Assembly (NCBI GenBank): GCA_937996585.1
Contig: CALKUW010000136.1
Span: forward strand, 1 to 15,457
Length of the DNA stretch: 15,457 nucleotides
From: an uncultured Flavobacteriales bacterium
Lineage (GTDB): Bacteria; Bacteroidota; Bacteroidia; Flavobacteriales_D; Sanyastnellaceae
Reading direction: 5' to 3'
A program made the position numbers and the translations under genes. Below the pieces are notes generated by a model. It saw only the letters and a program-made list of their open reading frames with translations. It was not told the DNA's origin and did no database searches. Position 1 is the first letter of the stretch. Each line of letters opens with the position of its first letter. Shown piece by piece: positions 6,127-14,683 of the stretch.

Positions 6127-7780
6127 ACGCCCACCGGTTCCACGTGCCTGGCTGCCCATTGCGCTCGGGGCCGCCCTCATGCTCGGTACCTACCTGGGCC
6201 GCGGGCTGGACCGGGAAGAGCCCATCTGGGATTTGCGCCAACCCGCTTACCTGCCTTCCGGCCAGGTCCTGTCCTCCGTGTTGGACCGCATCGACCGGAT
6301 GTACGTCGATCCGGTGGACCGCTCGCGTCTGACGGATGTGGCCATCGATGCCATTCTCGATGAGCTCGACCCGCACAGTGACTGGTTCAGCGCAGCCGAA
6401 TTGGCCGCGATGGCCGAACCCATGGAGGGCAATTTCGAGGGCATCGGCGTGGAGTTCCTTTTGCAGGAGGACACCATCATGGTCGTCACCCCCATTGCCG
6501 GAGGCCCGAGCGAGGAGGCCGGGATACAGTCAGGAGACCGGATCGTAAGCGTGGACGACAGCACCATCGCCGGCACGGGCCTTACCAACAGCAAGGTGAT
6601 GGAGCTCCTCAAGGGCCCTTCCGGCACGGAGGTCAAGCTCGGGCTCTACCGACCGGGCGGTACCGGGGATTCGCTGAATGTCAACATCCGCAGGGGACGC
6701 ATTCCCATCCACAGTGTGGTGGCTGCGGAAATGATGGACGAAAGGACGGGGTACATCAAGGTCATCCGCTTTGCCCGGAACACCCACGAGGAATTCGAGT
6801 TGGCCCTATTCGGCCTGCGCTCCAGCGGAGCAGAGCGCTTTGTGGTCGACTTGCGGGGCAATGGGGGAGGTTACCTCCACGCTGCCGTACCCATGGTCGA
6901 GCATTTCCTCCAGCAGGGTGACCTTGTCGTCTACACTGAAGGGTCTGCTCAACCGCGTCGGGAGTACGTCACGGAGCGCCCCGGCGCCTACCTGACGGAG
7001 CCCATGGTCATCATGGTGGACGAGGGTAGCGCTTCGGCGAGCGAGATTTTTGCCGGGGCCATCCAGGACCACGACCGGGGCATCGTCGTCGGACGGCGCA
7101 CGTTCGGCAAAGGCCTCGTACAGGAGGAATTCCCCGTGGCGGACCGCGGTGCCTTGCGCCTCACGGTCGCCCGCTACTACACGCCCAGCGGCCGGTCCAT
7201 CCAACGGCCCTACGGGAAAGGGGTCGACTACGAGGATGAATGGCTGGAGCGCGAGGCGCGCGGGGAATTCGTCGAGGCGGACAGTGTTCGTCAGGTGGAT
7301 TCGTTGGCCTTCATGACCATGGCAGGACGCACGGTGTATGGCGGTGGGGGCATTGCCCCTGATGTGTTCGTTCCACTCGACACAGGGAGCTTTCCGGCCT
7401 CCTTCCGCGAGCTGGTCTATGGCGGCCGCATCCGGGAGCACGCCTTCCAGCTCTCAGCGGACCGCCGCAGCGAATTCCTCGGCCTGGGCAGCGTCGAAGA
7501 TTTTCTCTCGGCCGCGGAGGCGGGGCTCGACCTCGGTGTGGAGGCCTTGCTCGACGAAACCATCTACCCGGATGAGGACCGTCCCCGATCGGCCCTGCTC
7601 ACGCGCAGGCGGATCGTCGAGCGCGTGGCCCACAACCTGTGGGGCGAATCCGCCGGACACCGGGCCACCCTGGATTGGGATCCGGAATGGGCCGCGGCCC
7701 GGTCCGCATTCGATGACATGGAGGGGCTGCTCTTGCCCTCCTCGCCCCCCGAAGCCGCAGGCGAAAACGAACAGGATTAG
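6116..7780 (+). CDS. S41 family C-terminal processing peptidase (CtpA/Prc-like)
   Basis: A 554-residue membrane-anchored serine protease. A single hydrophobic segment (about 12-27) after MSTERPPVPR acts as an uncleaved signal-anchor, placing the rest in the periplasm. A PDZ domain spans roughly 105-190, with IAGGPSEEAGIQSGDRIVSVDD (127-148) as its peptide-binding core. The catalytic domain follows. GSASASE carries nucleophile Ser307, and TFGKG carries the general base Lys332, 25 residues later, as in the family. GRSIQRPYGKG marks the domain's end. About 190 further residues have no domain I recognise, though long tails are common in Bacteroidota S41 proteins. I chose the ATG at 6116; an in-frame TTG at 6095 lies further inside the deaminase gene. 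The likely role is trimming or turnover of envelope proteins. Coupling to dCMP deaminase is positional only. Confidence 0.93.
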   Translation: MSTERPPVPRAWLPIALGAALMLGTYLGRGLDREEPIWDLRQPAYLPSGQVLSSVLDRIDRMYVDPVDRSRLTDVAIDAILDELDPHSDWFSAAELAAMAEPMEGNFEGIGVEFLLQEDTIMVVTPIAGGPSEEAGIQSGDRIVSVDDSTIAGTGLTNSKVMELLKGPSGTEVKLGLYRPGGTGDSLNVNIRRGRIPIHSVVAAEMMDERTGYIKVIRFARNTHEEFELALFGLRSSGAERFVVDLRGNGGGYLHAAVPMVEHFLQQGDLVVYTEGSAQPRREYVTERPGAYLTEPMVIMVDEGSASASEIFAGAIQDHDRGIVVGRRTFGKGLVQEEFPVADRGALRLTVARYYTPSGRSIQRPYGKGVDYEDEWLEREARGEFVEADSVRQVDSLAFMTMAGRTVYGGGGIAPDVFVPLDTGSFPASFRELVYGGRIREHAFQLSADRRSEFLGLGSVEDFLSAAEAGLDLGVEALLDETIYPDEDRPRSALLTRRRIVERVAHNLWGESAGHRATLDWDPEWAAARSAFDDMEGLLLPSSPPEAAGENEQD

Positions 7781-7785
7781 ATTTG
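7778..7785 (+). promoter_or_regulatory. Possible -7 box (TAGATTTG) of the superoxide dismutase gene
   Basis: TAGATTTG is an exact TAnnTTTG match, and its TAG is the stop codon of the S41 protease gene. It ends 28 bases before the sod ATG, leaving a leader of about 23 bases. I found no TTG at the expected -33 distance. Because its first three bases are fixed by the stop codon, a chance match is easier here. Confidence 0.35.
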
Positions 7786-7813
7786 ACCTCCCACAACACG
7801 TAACAACCACAAC

Positions 7814-8416
<603 letters not shown>

Positions 8417-8431
8417 TTCTCCCACCGCCGG

Positions 8432-9121
8432 ATGCACCACCTGATCCTCGTCGCCGGCGGTACGGGAACCCGCATGCACCGGTCGGTCGCCAAGCAGTTT
8501 CTGCCGCTTGGGGGCCGGCCGGTCATCTTTCATACCCTCGAAAGGTTCCGGGCCGCCATGCCGGACCTGCACGTTGTGCTGGTGCTCCATGAGAGCCTGC
8601 ACGAAGAATGGCAGGAGCTGGTAGCCGGAGCGCCCGATATGGCGGTGGACGCCGTGGTTACAGGCGGTGAGGAGCGCTTCCATTCCGTGCGCAATGGATT
8701 GGATGCCCTGCCCGAAGGGACCGGACTGGTCGCCATACACGATGCTGTGCGCCCCTTCGTCGAGGTGGAGACCATACAGCGCTGCTTCACGGTAGCAGGT
8801 GAACGGGGTGCGGCCATTCCCGTCGTCCCGGTCAAGGACACGATCCGGCGCATCGACAGCGAGGGGAATGCCCCATTGGACCGTGCCACGCTACGGGCGG
8901 TACAGACCCCACAGGTTTTCGACCTGGGTGCTTTGCGCGCCTGCTATGGGGTGGAATACCAATCCGTCTTCACGGACGACGCCTCGGTCTGGGAGGCGCA
9001 AGGCCGGTCGGTGGAACTCGTGGAGGGCGACCTACACAACCTCAAGATCACGACGCCCGAGGATCTGCTGAGCGCTGAGGCCTTCCTCAGTATGCGGTCT
9101 CCGCAGGTCGGGAATTCTTGA
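8432..9121 (+). CDS. ispD: 2-C-methyl-D-erythritol 4-phosphate cytidylyltransferase
   Basis: A 229-residue enzyme of the MEP isoprenoid pathway that joins CTP and methylerythritol 4-phosphate to give CDP-ME and pyrophosphate. The CTP-binding N-terminus VAGGTGTRM (7-15) with KQFLPLGGRPV (21-31) is intact. The TGGEERFHSVRNGL segment (77-90), HDAVRPF (103-109), VKDTIR (134-139), RAVQTPQVF (155-163), TDDASVWE (181-188) and GDLHNLKITTPEDL (199-212) complete the IspD signature set. HDAVRP distinguishes it from most other nucleotidyltransferases. Length fits the family. It follows sod by 15 bases with no Shine-Dalgarno and is probably the last gene of the rightward set. Its last 35 bases overlap the convergent CPBP gene, and no terminator is visible. 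The presence of ispD implies the MEP route rather than mevalonate. Confidence 0.96.
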   Translation: MHHLILVAGGTGTRMHRSVAKQFLPLGGRPVIFHTLERFRAAMPDLHVVLVLHESLHEEWQELVAGAPDMAVDAVVTGGEERFHSVRNGLDALPEGTGLVAIHDAVRPFVEVETIQRCFTVAGERGAAIPVVPVKDTIRRIDSEGNAPLDRATLRAVQTPQVFDLGALRACYGVEYQSVFTDDASVWEAQGRSVELVEGDLHNLKITTPEDLLSAEAFLSMRSPQVGNS

Positions 9122-9986
9122 GCACCCGGTCGTAGCCCACGATGGCCCCCGCGGTCAGCACGAGGCTGAGCAGCACGGTCCACATCTCCAGCGGAAAGAC
9201 GTCATCGGCCATGCTGCCGGTGACCCAGAAGGTGACGGCCGCCCCCGCATTGTTCAGGAAGTGGGCGACCATGCCCGGAATGATACTGCTGCTTCGGTAG
9301 GCCAGCCAGCCAAAGAGCAGACCGAGCAGCATGCGCGGCAGGAAACCGTAGAACTGGAAATGGATGGCGCTGAAGATGATGGACGCCAGAAGGATGCCCA
9401 CCCATGCCTTGCCCGTGGCCCGGATGAGCAGCGGTTGCAGGGCGCCGCGAAAGGCCAATTCCTCAAAAACCGCCGGCACGAGGGCCACGCTGATGAGGAT
9501 CACCACTTTCTTGATTCCGCTTCCCCTGACCAGAAAAGCGGTGACCTTTTCCAACATGTCCTCCATAGGCTTGAACATGGATTCCACTACCGAACCTTCC
9601 GGGATGGCGAGCACATTCAACTCATAGCTCACCGCCATCAGTGGACCGTAGGCGAACACCATGAGCAGGATGAGCCCGATGGAGGCCGGAGACAATGTGC
9701 CGGGCAACATCTGCATACCGGCGGGTACGGCTCCATTCCACATGGCCCGGGCGATGAAGACGGCCCCACCGAACCCGATGGCCTGGCTGATGAAGCTCTG
9801 CATGTGGAGGTTCCACCAGGATGCCGCGTCTGTTGGAATCGGAGCACCGGGAATGATGCCGGGCGAACCGCCGAACAGGAACATGCCGGCAACATGCGAG
9901 AAAATGCTGGACATCGCGATCGCCAACATCACAATGCCGAAGAAAATGAGGGCGCGGCTCCAGGCTTGGATACGTTCGGATTTCAC
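9087..9986 (-). CDS. CPBP family intramembrane glutamic endopeptidase
   Basis: A 299-residue polytopic membrane protein with about seven to eight hydrophobic segments. It carries the three motifs of the CPBP/ABI family (Rce1-like intramembrane proteases). Motif 1 is EELAFR, with Glu175, Glu176 and Arg180. Motif 2 is FSAIH, with Phe205 and His209. Motif 3 is HFLNN, with His242 and Asn246. These form the proposed catalytic pocket in the membrane. Bacterial substrates are mostly unknown. Translation starts at GTG 9986: the frame upstream is closed within 12 bases by a TAG that is also on this strand the stop of dusB. The spacing to dusB is 9 bases, so cotranscription is likely, and a -7-like box overlaps the dusB stop. 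The 3' end overlaps ispD by 35 bases. Confidence 0.9.
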   Translation of the reverse strand: MKSERIQAWSRALIFFGIVMLAIAMSSIFSHVAGMFLFGGSPGIIPGAPIPTDAASWWNLHMQSFISQAIGFGGAVFIARAMWNGAVPAGMQMLPGTLSPASIGLILLMVFAYGPLMAVSYELNVLAIPEGSVVESMFKPMEDMLEKVTAFLVRGSGIKKVVILISVALVPAVFEELAFRGALQPLLIRATGKAWVGILLASIIFSAIHFQFYGFLPRMLLGLLFGWLAYRSSSIIPGMVAHFLNNAGAAVTFWVTGSMADDVFPLEMWTVLLSLVLTAGAIVGYDRVLKNSRPAETAY

Positions 9987-9990
9987 AGGT

Positions 9991-9998
9991 CGAATCTA
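9991..9998 (-). promoter_or_regulatory. Possible -7 box (TAGATTCG) before the CPBP gene
   Basis: On the minus strand TAGATTCG matches TAnnTTTG at all but one base and ends four bases before the GTG start at 9986. Its TAG is the dusB stop codon. I did not find an upstream TTG at proper spacing. It may be a chance product of the stop codon; it is reported because the same geometry recurs at other starts. Confidence 0.25.
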
Positions 9999-10991
9999 CG
10001 CCGGCGTCATGCCATCCGCATAGGCCTCCGCAACGCCATCCAAAAGCGCGTGGAGGACGGCGGGGTCGGATTCCGTCACCAGCTTCAACCGGTGTTCCTT
10101 GAAGTGGGACAGGCCGCGGAAGTAGTTCGCGTAATGGCGCCGCATCTCTACGACCCCGAGCCGCTCGCCCTTCCATTCGAGGCTGTGCACGAGGTGGGCG
10201 CGGGCCGCCTCCACGCGGTCGGTGACCGTGGGCGGAGCGAGGTGTTCGCCTGTGGAGAAGTAGTGCTTGATCTCATTGAAGATCCAGGGGTTGCCGATGC
10301 TGCCCCGGCCGATCATGATGCCGTCGACGCCGTATTCATTGCGGTAGGCGAGCGCCTTCTCCGGCGTGTCCACATCGCCGTTGCCGAAGACGGGGATCTG
10401 CATCCGCGGGTTTTGCCGCACCTCCCGGATCAGCGTCCAGTCCGCCTCTCCCTTGTACATCTGGGCGCGGGTGCGGCCGTGGATGGAGATGGCCTGTATG
10501 CCGACATCCTGCAGCCGCTCCGCCACTTCCACGATGTACTTGCTGCTGTCATCCCACCCGAGCCGCGTCTTCACGGTCACCGGCAGGTCGACCGCGTCGA
10601 CGATTTCCTTGGTCATCGACACCATCTTGGGAATGTCCTGAAGGATGCCGGCTCCGGCGCCCTTGCAGGCGACTTTCTTGACCGGGCAGCCGTAATTGAT
10701 GTCAAGGACGTCGGGTCCGGAAGCGGCTGAGATTTCGGCCGCCTTGCGCATGGAGTCGATCTCCGAACCGAAAATCTGTATGCCGATGGGCCGCTCCTTT
10801 TCGTAGATGTCGAGTTTCTGGCGGCTCTTGGCCGCGTCGCGGATGAGGCCTTCCGAACTGATGAACTCGGTGTACATCATGTCGGCTCCGTGCAGTTTGC
10901 ACAGTGTCCGGAACGGTGGGTCGCTCACGTCCTCCATGGGCGCGAGCAGGAGCGGGAATTCACCGAGTTCGACGGGACCGATGCGGACCAT
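9996..10991 (-). CDS. dusB: tRNA-dihydrouridine synthase
   Basis: A 331-residue flavoenzyme that reduces uridine to dihydrouridine in tRNA using FMN and NADPH. The N-terminal LLAPMEDVSDPPFR (15-28) is the FMN-binding start of the TIM barrel. YTEFISSEGL (40-49) follows. DINYGCPVKK (97-106) contains the catalytic acid Cys102. VKTRLGW, SIHGRTR, VFGNGDV and GIMIGRGSIGNPWIF are the remaining barrel and phosphate-binding motifs. MRRHYANYFRGL in the C-terminal helical domain is typical of DusB. The length is normal. The ATG at 10991 is 9 bases past the LolC/E-type gene and 9 bases before the CPBP gene, so all three are probably on one transcript. An exact -7 box directly before the start could add a secondary promoter. 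Confidence 0.95.
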   Translation of the reverse strand: MVRIGPVELGEFPLLLAPMEDVSDPPFRTLCKLHGADMMYTEFISSEGLIRDAAKSRQKLDIYEKERPIGIQIFGSEIDSMRKAAEISAASGPDVLDINYGCPVKKVACKGAGAGILQDIPKMVSMTKEIVDAVDLPVTVKTRLGWDDSSKYIVEVAERLQDVGIQAISIHGRTRAQMYKGEADWTLIREVRQNPRMQIPVFGNGDVDTPEKALAYRNEYGVDGIMIGRGSIGNPWIFNEIKHYFSTGEHLAPPTVTDRVEAARAHLVHSLEWKGERLGVVEMRRHYANYFRGLSHFKEHRLKLVTESDPAVLHALLDGVAEAYADGMTPA

Positions 10992-10995
10992 GCTG

Positions 10996-11003
10996 CAAAA
11001 TTA
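10996..11003 (-). promoter_or_regulatory. Possible -7 box (TAATTTTG) before dusB
   Basis: On the minus strand TAATTTTG is an exact match to TAnnTTTG, and it ends four bases before the dusB ATG. Its TAA is the stop codon of the upstream permease gene. No TTG is present at the usual -33 distance. It could give an internal, leaderless dusB transcript or be chance. Confidence 0.3.
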
Positions 11004-12245
11004 GCCCGCATCCGGCGCCATGCGCCTGACGAGGTACGCGACCATGGCGGCGCTGAAGGTGCCACCGATCCCGAGGACCACGATCGCCACGCCGACCACA
11101 TCCCAGAAGCGCAGGACGACGGGGTAGGCGGGCACCATCGCGCCTTCGAGCCGAACCAGCCCGAAGCGGTCCTGCAGCACCACCAGCAGGACACCCAGGC
11201 CGATGCCGGCTGCGGCTCCGACCACATTGATCAGCACGCCCTGCAGGCTGAAGACCTGGCGGACCTCCCGTCCGGTCATACCGATGGCCGTGAGCGTTCC
11301 GATGTCGCGGCGCTTGTCCAGCAGGAGCATGGTCAGCGCGGCGAGGATGTTGAAGGCGGCCACGATCAGGATGAAGCTGAGGATGGCAAACGTCGCCCAT
11401 TTCTCGGCCCGGCTGGTCGCATGGATCAGGGCGTTCTTCTCCCGGCGCGTGCGGGTCCTGAGCCCGTCGGGCAGTGTTCGGTCCAGGGAAGCACGCAGTT
11501 CCTCGACGCTCCAGCTCGGGGCCGGCACCAATTCCACGCGGGACACTTCATCGGTCCGCTGCAGGACCTCACGTGCAAAATCCAGCGGGGCCACGATGGT
11601 ATGGGCATCGGTCTCTGCATTGATGGAGAACGTCCCACAGACGGACAGGGTGCGGGCGACCATGCGGTCTTCGATGCCGGAATCCAGGAGGTTCATGCCG
11701 CGGGTCGATCCGAGGCTCCGGCCGCGCTTCGGAGCCGCTACCGTCAGCCGCGCCGGGGCATCACCCCCGATGGGCAGCCGCAATTGGCTGGCGACCCCGA
11801 GGCCGACGTAGCCGCAGGCACCGCCCAAAGTGTCGGCGCGCAAGACATCGCCTTGGCGCAACCTGCCAGCGAGTAGGGTCTGTTCGGCGTGGGGCAGGTC
11901 GAAGGCGAGCAGTGTGCATACGAGGGGCTGTCCCTGCCGCCGGATGACCACGTCTTGTTCGAGCACGCCCCCAGCGTGTTCCACACCGGGGTGGGCGGCC
12001 AGGCTGTCGACCCAGGAGGCCGGCATCACCCGCCCTTCCACCGGTACGATGGCGAGCTCCGTATCGAGGCTGGAGAAGAGGTCCTCCACCAGCGCCTCGA
12101 TGCCATTGAATGCGCTCAGGATGGCGATCATCGCTGCGGCCACGGCGGCCACCACCACCACGGAAATGCCGCTCACGAGGTGGATCAGCCGCTGGGATTT
12201 CCGCGCCCACAAGTAGCGCCTGGCGATGCGGAAGGGGACGTTCAC
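11001..12245 (-). CDS. ABC transporter permease, LolC/LolE (FtsX/MacB) type
   Basis: A 414-residue inner-membrane permease with the four-helix MacB/LolE topology. One helix (about 21-46) follows an amphipathic N-terminus, NVPFRIARRYLWARKS. A large periplasmic domain spans roughly 50-280. Three C-terminal helices lie near 284-308, 332-358 and 381-405. The KRRDIGTLTAIGMTGREV segment (311-328) is the coupling-helix region that contacts the ATPase. Homologues of this layout extract lipoproteins from the inner membrane for delivery to the outer membrane, but no LolD-type ATPase is in the window, so the partner must be elsewhere. The start is GTG at 12245, which yields the family's normal N-terminus; there is no Shine-Dalgarno. 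It lies 33 bases after rbfA and 9 before dusB. A MacB-like or other FtsX-type export role is an alternative. Confidence 0.88.
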   Translation of the reverse strand: MNVPFRIARRYLWARKSQRLIHLVSGISVVVVAAVAAAMIAILSAFNGIEALVEDLFSSLDTELAIVPVEGRVMPASWVDSLAAHPGVEHAGGVLEQDVVIRRQGQPLVCTLLAFDLPHAEQTLLAGRLRQGDVLRADTLGGACGYVGLGVASQLRLPIGGDAPARLTVAAPKRGRSLGSTRGMNLLDSGIEDRMVARTLSVCGTFSINAETDAHTIVAPLDFAREVLQRTDEVSRVELVPAPSWSVEELRASLDRTLPDGLRTRTRREKNALIHATSRAEKWATFAILSFILIVAAFNILAALTMLLLDKRRDIGTLTAIGMTGREVRQVFSLQGVLINVVGAAAGIGLGVLLVVLQDRFGLVRLEGAMVPAYPVVLRFWDVVGVAIVVLGIGGTFSAAMVAYLVRRMAPDAG

Positions 12246-12278
12246 GCGCTCAAGTTAGCGGCAGCAGCGGGGTACGGG

Positions 12279-12629
12279 TCAGTCGTCGGACAGCAACCGG
12301 TCGATTTCCTCATACCGATTGAGGCTGTCGTCGAGGAAGAAACGGAGCTCCGGCATTTTACGGAGGTGCTTGCCCACCTTGCCGGCCAAGGTCTTCCGGA
12401 TGTGAAAGGCGTCCTGCTGGACGAGGGCGAGCCCGTCTTCCGGTGACCCGGCGGAGGCGACCGGCATGAAGCTCAGGTAGACCCGGGCGAGGGAGAGGTC
12501 GGGGGTCAACCGGACCGTGGTCACTGTGATGAAATGCCCGCCGAAGCGCATGGATGCTTCCCGCTGGAGGTAGGTCCCGAGTTCGCGCTGCAGCAGCGCG
12601 CCGATGCGTTCCTGTCGAATGCCTGCCAT
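12279..12629 (-). CDS. rbfA: 30S ribosome-binding factor RbfA
   Basis: A 116-residue KH-type RNA-binding protein needed for late maturation of the 30S subunit and 16S rRNA 5' end processing. The N-terminal helix, which includes RQERIGALLQRELGTYLQRE (5-24), is followed by strands with ITVTTVRLTPDLSLARVYLSF (34-54). This is the 'v.vt.V.vs.DLs.A.Vyvs' RbfA pattern. The second helix IRKTLAGKVGKHLRKMPELRFFLDDSL (77-103) closes the KH fold with 'r..La..l..R.vPel.F..D.s'. The length is normal. The ATG at 12629 lies 3 bases past the stop of the secreted-protein gene, and the permease gene starts 33 bases later. It shares the cluster with hflX and dusB, other ribosome or tRNA genes. It may be relevant to cold adaptation, as in E. 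coli, though nothing here shows cold control. Confidence 0.93.
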   Translation of the reverse strand: MAGIRQERIGALLQRELGTYLQREASMRFGGHFITVTTVRLTPDLSLARVYLSFMPVASAGSPEDGLALVQQDAFHIRKTLAGKVGKHLRKMPELRFFLDDSLNRYEEIDRLLSDD

Positions 12630-12632
12630 GGT

Positions 12633-13502
12633 TCAGTCAATGCGGATTTTCTGCCGGCGTCCATCGGGAAGCGTGGCGATGAGGAGACCGCCCGTGGCGG
12701 GGATCGGCCATGAGGAAATGCCCGGAAATGACCCGAGGCTGCGGCCGAGGATATCGTACAATGCAATGGTCTCCGGAACGGGGTGGCCAATCCAGCGCAA
12801 ACGTCCCTTGTCGACCACAAGGCTGCCGGACAACCCAGGCTGTTCGTTCAGTTGGTTCACCACCACGGTGTCGGTGCAGCCCGGATGGGAAGGCAGCCAC
12901 GTCGTGTCAAGCGCGAAATCGTGCCGCAGGGCACCGCCCTCCATGAAACAGGCGGCAAGGGGGTCCCAGTCGGCCAGGCAGAGGTAGGCGGCAGGACCCA
13001 TGGGCCCGTTCTCGGAGCCGATGCCTTCGATCCAATGCTCCACGAATTCCGTATTGCCGGGCATGAGTTCCATCGTCAGCCGGCGGCTGACCGTCCCGTC
13101 CGTCCAGGTGAAGGGTTCTACGGCGAGGCACGTAATGTTGGCCCAATCGCAGTTCGGGGCCACCATGACATCTCCGGGCTGCAGGTTGAAATCGAACCAC
13201 AGGGTCCCCTCGTCAAGGTCGAGGTCCCAGCGGTTCCAGACCTGGCCGGCTTCGAGGTCCTCGTGGAACCATCCGGCAAAGCCGGCGTTTGCGCTGCCTT
13301 CGTACTGGATGGCCAGTCGGTGCCAGAGGGTGCTGTCCGGGAGAAGGGTGTCGCCCTCGACCCAATAGGTGACGGGCGTGGGTACCCATCCACCCTCGAT
13401 GCCGCACCACGTCCGTCCTTGGGCGAGCATGGGGAGGTAATCCTGTTGGGCTTCGGCGAGCTGTGCAACGCCGAGGATGAACATGAGAATGGTCGGACGC
13501 AT
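12633..13502 (-). CDS. Secreted protein of unknown function with degenerate T9SS-like C-terminus
   Basis: A 289-residue exported protein. MRPTILMFILGVAQLAEA is a signal peptide (cleavage expected near 18/19), followed by DYLPMLAQGRTW (21-32). The blocks EGDTLLPDSTLWHRL, FHEDLEAGQVW, LWFDFNLQPGD and HWIEGIGSENGPM resemble a Bacteroidota family of secreted proteins that begin 'Y.pmL.egk.W' and contain 'YDFnL..GD' and 'WIEGIGS'; their function is not known to me. The last 65 residues, with IALYDILGRSLGSF and then a short strand ending in GRRQKIRID, look like a type A T9SS sorting domain but lack the usual N-P start and G.Y core. Six cysteines (33, 118, 125, 175, 185, 209) could form disulfides. 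It sits 2 bases after hflX and 3 before rbfA, so it is part of the cluster. Confidence 0.75.
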   Translation of the reverse strand: MRPTILMFILGVAQLAEAQQDYLPMLAQGRTWCGIEGGWVPTPVTYWVEGDTLLPDSTLWHRLAIQYEGSANAGFAGWFHEDLEAGQVWNRWDLDLDEGTLWFDFNLQPGDVMVAPNCDWANITCLAVEPFTWTDGTVSRRLTMELMPGNTEFVEHWIEGIGSENGPMGPAAYLCLADWDPLAACFMEGGALRHDFALDTTWLPSHPGCTDTVVVNQLNEQPGLSGSLVVDKGRLRWIGHPVPETIALYDILGRSLGSFPGISSWPIPATGGLLIATLPDGRRQKIRID

Positions 13503-13504
13503 GG

Positions 13505-14683
13505 TCAGTAAAGGAAGTGATTGTGCGGGAAGCGCTGCACATGCAGCTCGCGGACTTCTGCGTAGAGGACCTCACGCAGGCTGTCCATGCCCTCCTTGGT
13601 CTTGGCGGAGAGGAACAGGACCGGGCCTTCGTGTCCGCCGAATTGGCGGCGCAGCCCTTCGATCAGCATGTCCCGATCCACCTCGCCGGCGGGGTCCTGG
13701 AGCTGGTCGATCTTGTTGAACACCAACATGGTGCGCTGGGTGCCCGCTCCGATTTCCGCCAACGTTTCCTCCACCACGCGGAGGTGGTCCTCGAACTGCG
13801 GGTGGGAGACGTCGATGACGTGGACGAGCAGGTCGCTCTCCCGCGTCTCATCCAGCGTGCTCTTGAAGCTCTCGACCAGCTGGTGCGGCAGCTTGCGGAT
13901 GAACCCAACCGTGTCGCTCAGCAGGAATGGCAGGTTGTGGACGACGACCTTGCGAACGGTGGTGTCCAATGTGGCGAAGAGCTTGTCCTCGGCGAAGACC
14001 TCCGACTTGGAGAGCCGGTTCATCAGGGTCGACTTGCCGGCGTTGGTGTAGCCGACGAGGGCCACGCGAACGAGGGCGCCGCGGTTGCCGCGCTGTGTGG
14101 CCATCTGGCGATCGATGGCAGAGAGGTCCTTCTTGAGCGCGGAGATGCGGTCGCGGATGATCCGGCGGTCCGTCTCGATTTCCTTCTCTCCCGGCCCCTT
14201 CATGCCGATGCCGCCCTTTTGCTTCTGCAGGTGCGTCCACATCCGGGTCAGGCGCGGGAGCAGATACTGGTATTGTGCGAGCTCGACCTGCGTCTTGGCG
14301 TGGGCGGTGCGGGCACGCTGGGCGAAGATGTCGAGGATGAGGTTGGCCCGGTCGAGCACCTTGGTTTCGGGCAGGGCCTCGCCGAGGTTGCGCAGTTGGG
14401 ATGGGCTCAATTCGTCATCGAAAATGAGCAGGTCGATGTCGTTCTCCTCGATGTATGCGGTGATCTCCTCGAGCTTTCCCTTGCCCACGAAGGTCCGGAC
14501 GTCCGGGTGGTCGAGGGACTGCACGAAGGTGCCGATGGTTTCCGCATTGGCCGTCCGGGCGAGGAATTCAAGCTCGTCCAGATATTCTGCGAGCAGCTCC
14601 CGGGGCTGGTCGCGCGTGGCGAGGCCGACCAGGACCGCGCGCTCGGGTTTGCCGTCCTTGCGGGCAAGCGGTTTCTCCAGCAT
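13505..14683 (-). CDS. hflX: GTPase HflX
   Basis: A 392-residue ribosome-associated GTPase that splits stalled or stress-inactivated 70S ribosomes and binds the 50S subunit. The N-terminal HflX domain contains the conserved VGKGKLEEI (66-74) and LLIFDDELSPSQLRNLE-like stretch. A coiled segment with GGIGMKGPGEKEIETDRR links it to the G domain. GTPase motifs: G1 GYTNAGKST (211-219), G2 TLDTT (238-242), G3 DTVG (257-260), G4 NKID (323-326), G5 SAK (359-361). The C-terminal tail is short. The start at 14683 directly abuts the stop of the cytochrome c gene (TGAATG), with no Shine-Dalgarno. The secreted-protein gene follows by 2 bases. Together with rbfA and dusB it gives the cluster a translation theme. 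Confidence 0.96.
   Translation of the reverse strand: MLEKPLARKDGKPERAVLVGLATRDQPRELLAEYLDELEFLARTANAETIGTFVQSLDHPDVRTFVGKGKLEEITAYIEENDIDLLIFDDELSPSQLRNLGEALPETKVLDRANLILDIFAQRARTAHAKTQVELAQYQYLLPRLTRMWTHLQKQKGGIGMKGPGEKEIETDRRIIRDRISALKKDLSAIDRQMATQRGNRGALVRVALVGYTNAGKSTLMNRLSKSEVFAEDKLFATLDTTVRKVVVHNLPFLLSDTVGFIRKLPHQLVESFKSTLDETRESDLLVHVIDVSHPQFEDHLRVVEETLAEIGAGTQRTMLVFNKIDQLQDPAGEVDRDMLIEGLRRQFGGHEGPVLFLSAKTKEGMDSLREVLYAEVRELHVQRFPHNHFLY

Noticed and set aside
9261..10730. A 489-codon open frame on the plus strand, opposite the CPBP gene and dusB
   Set aside because: Its His-, Asp- and Gly-rich translation is a codon-bias shadow of two well-supported genes.
10890..11876. A 328-codon open frame on the plus strand, opposite the permease gene
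   Set aside because: No domain is recognisable, it crosses the dusB/permease junction, and the minus strand encodes a clear MacB/LolE-type protein.
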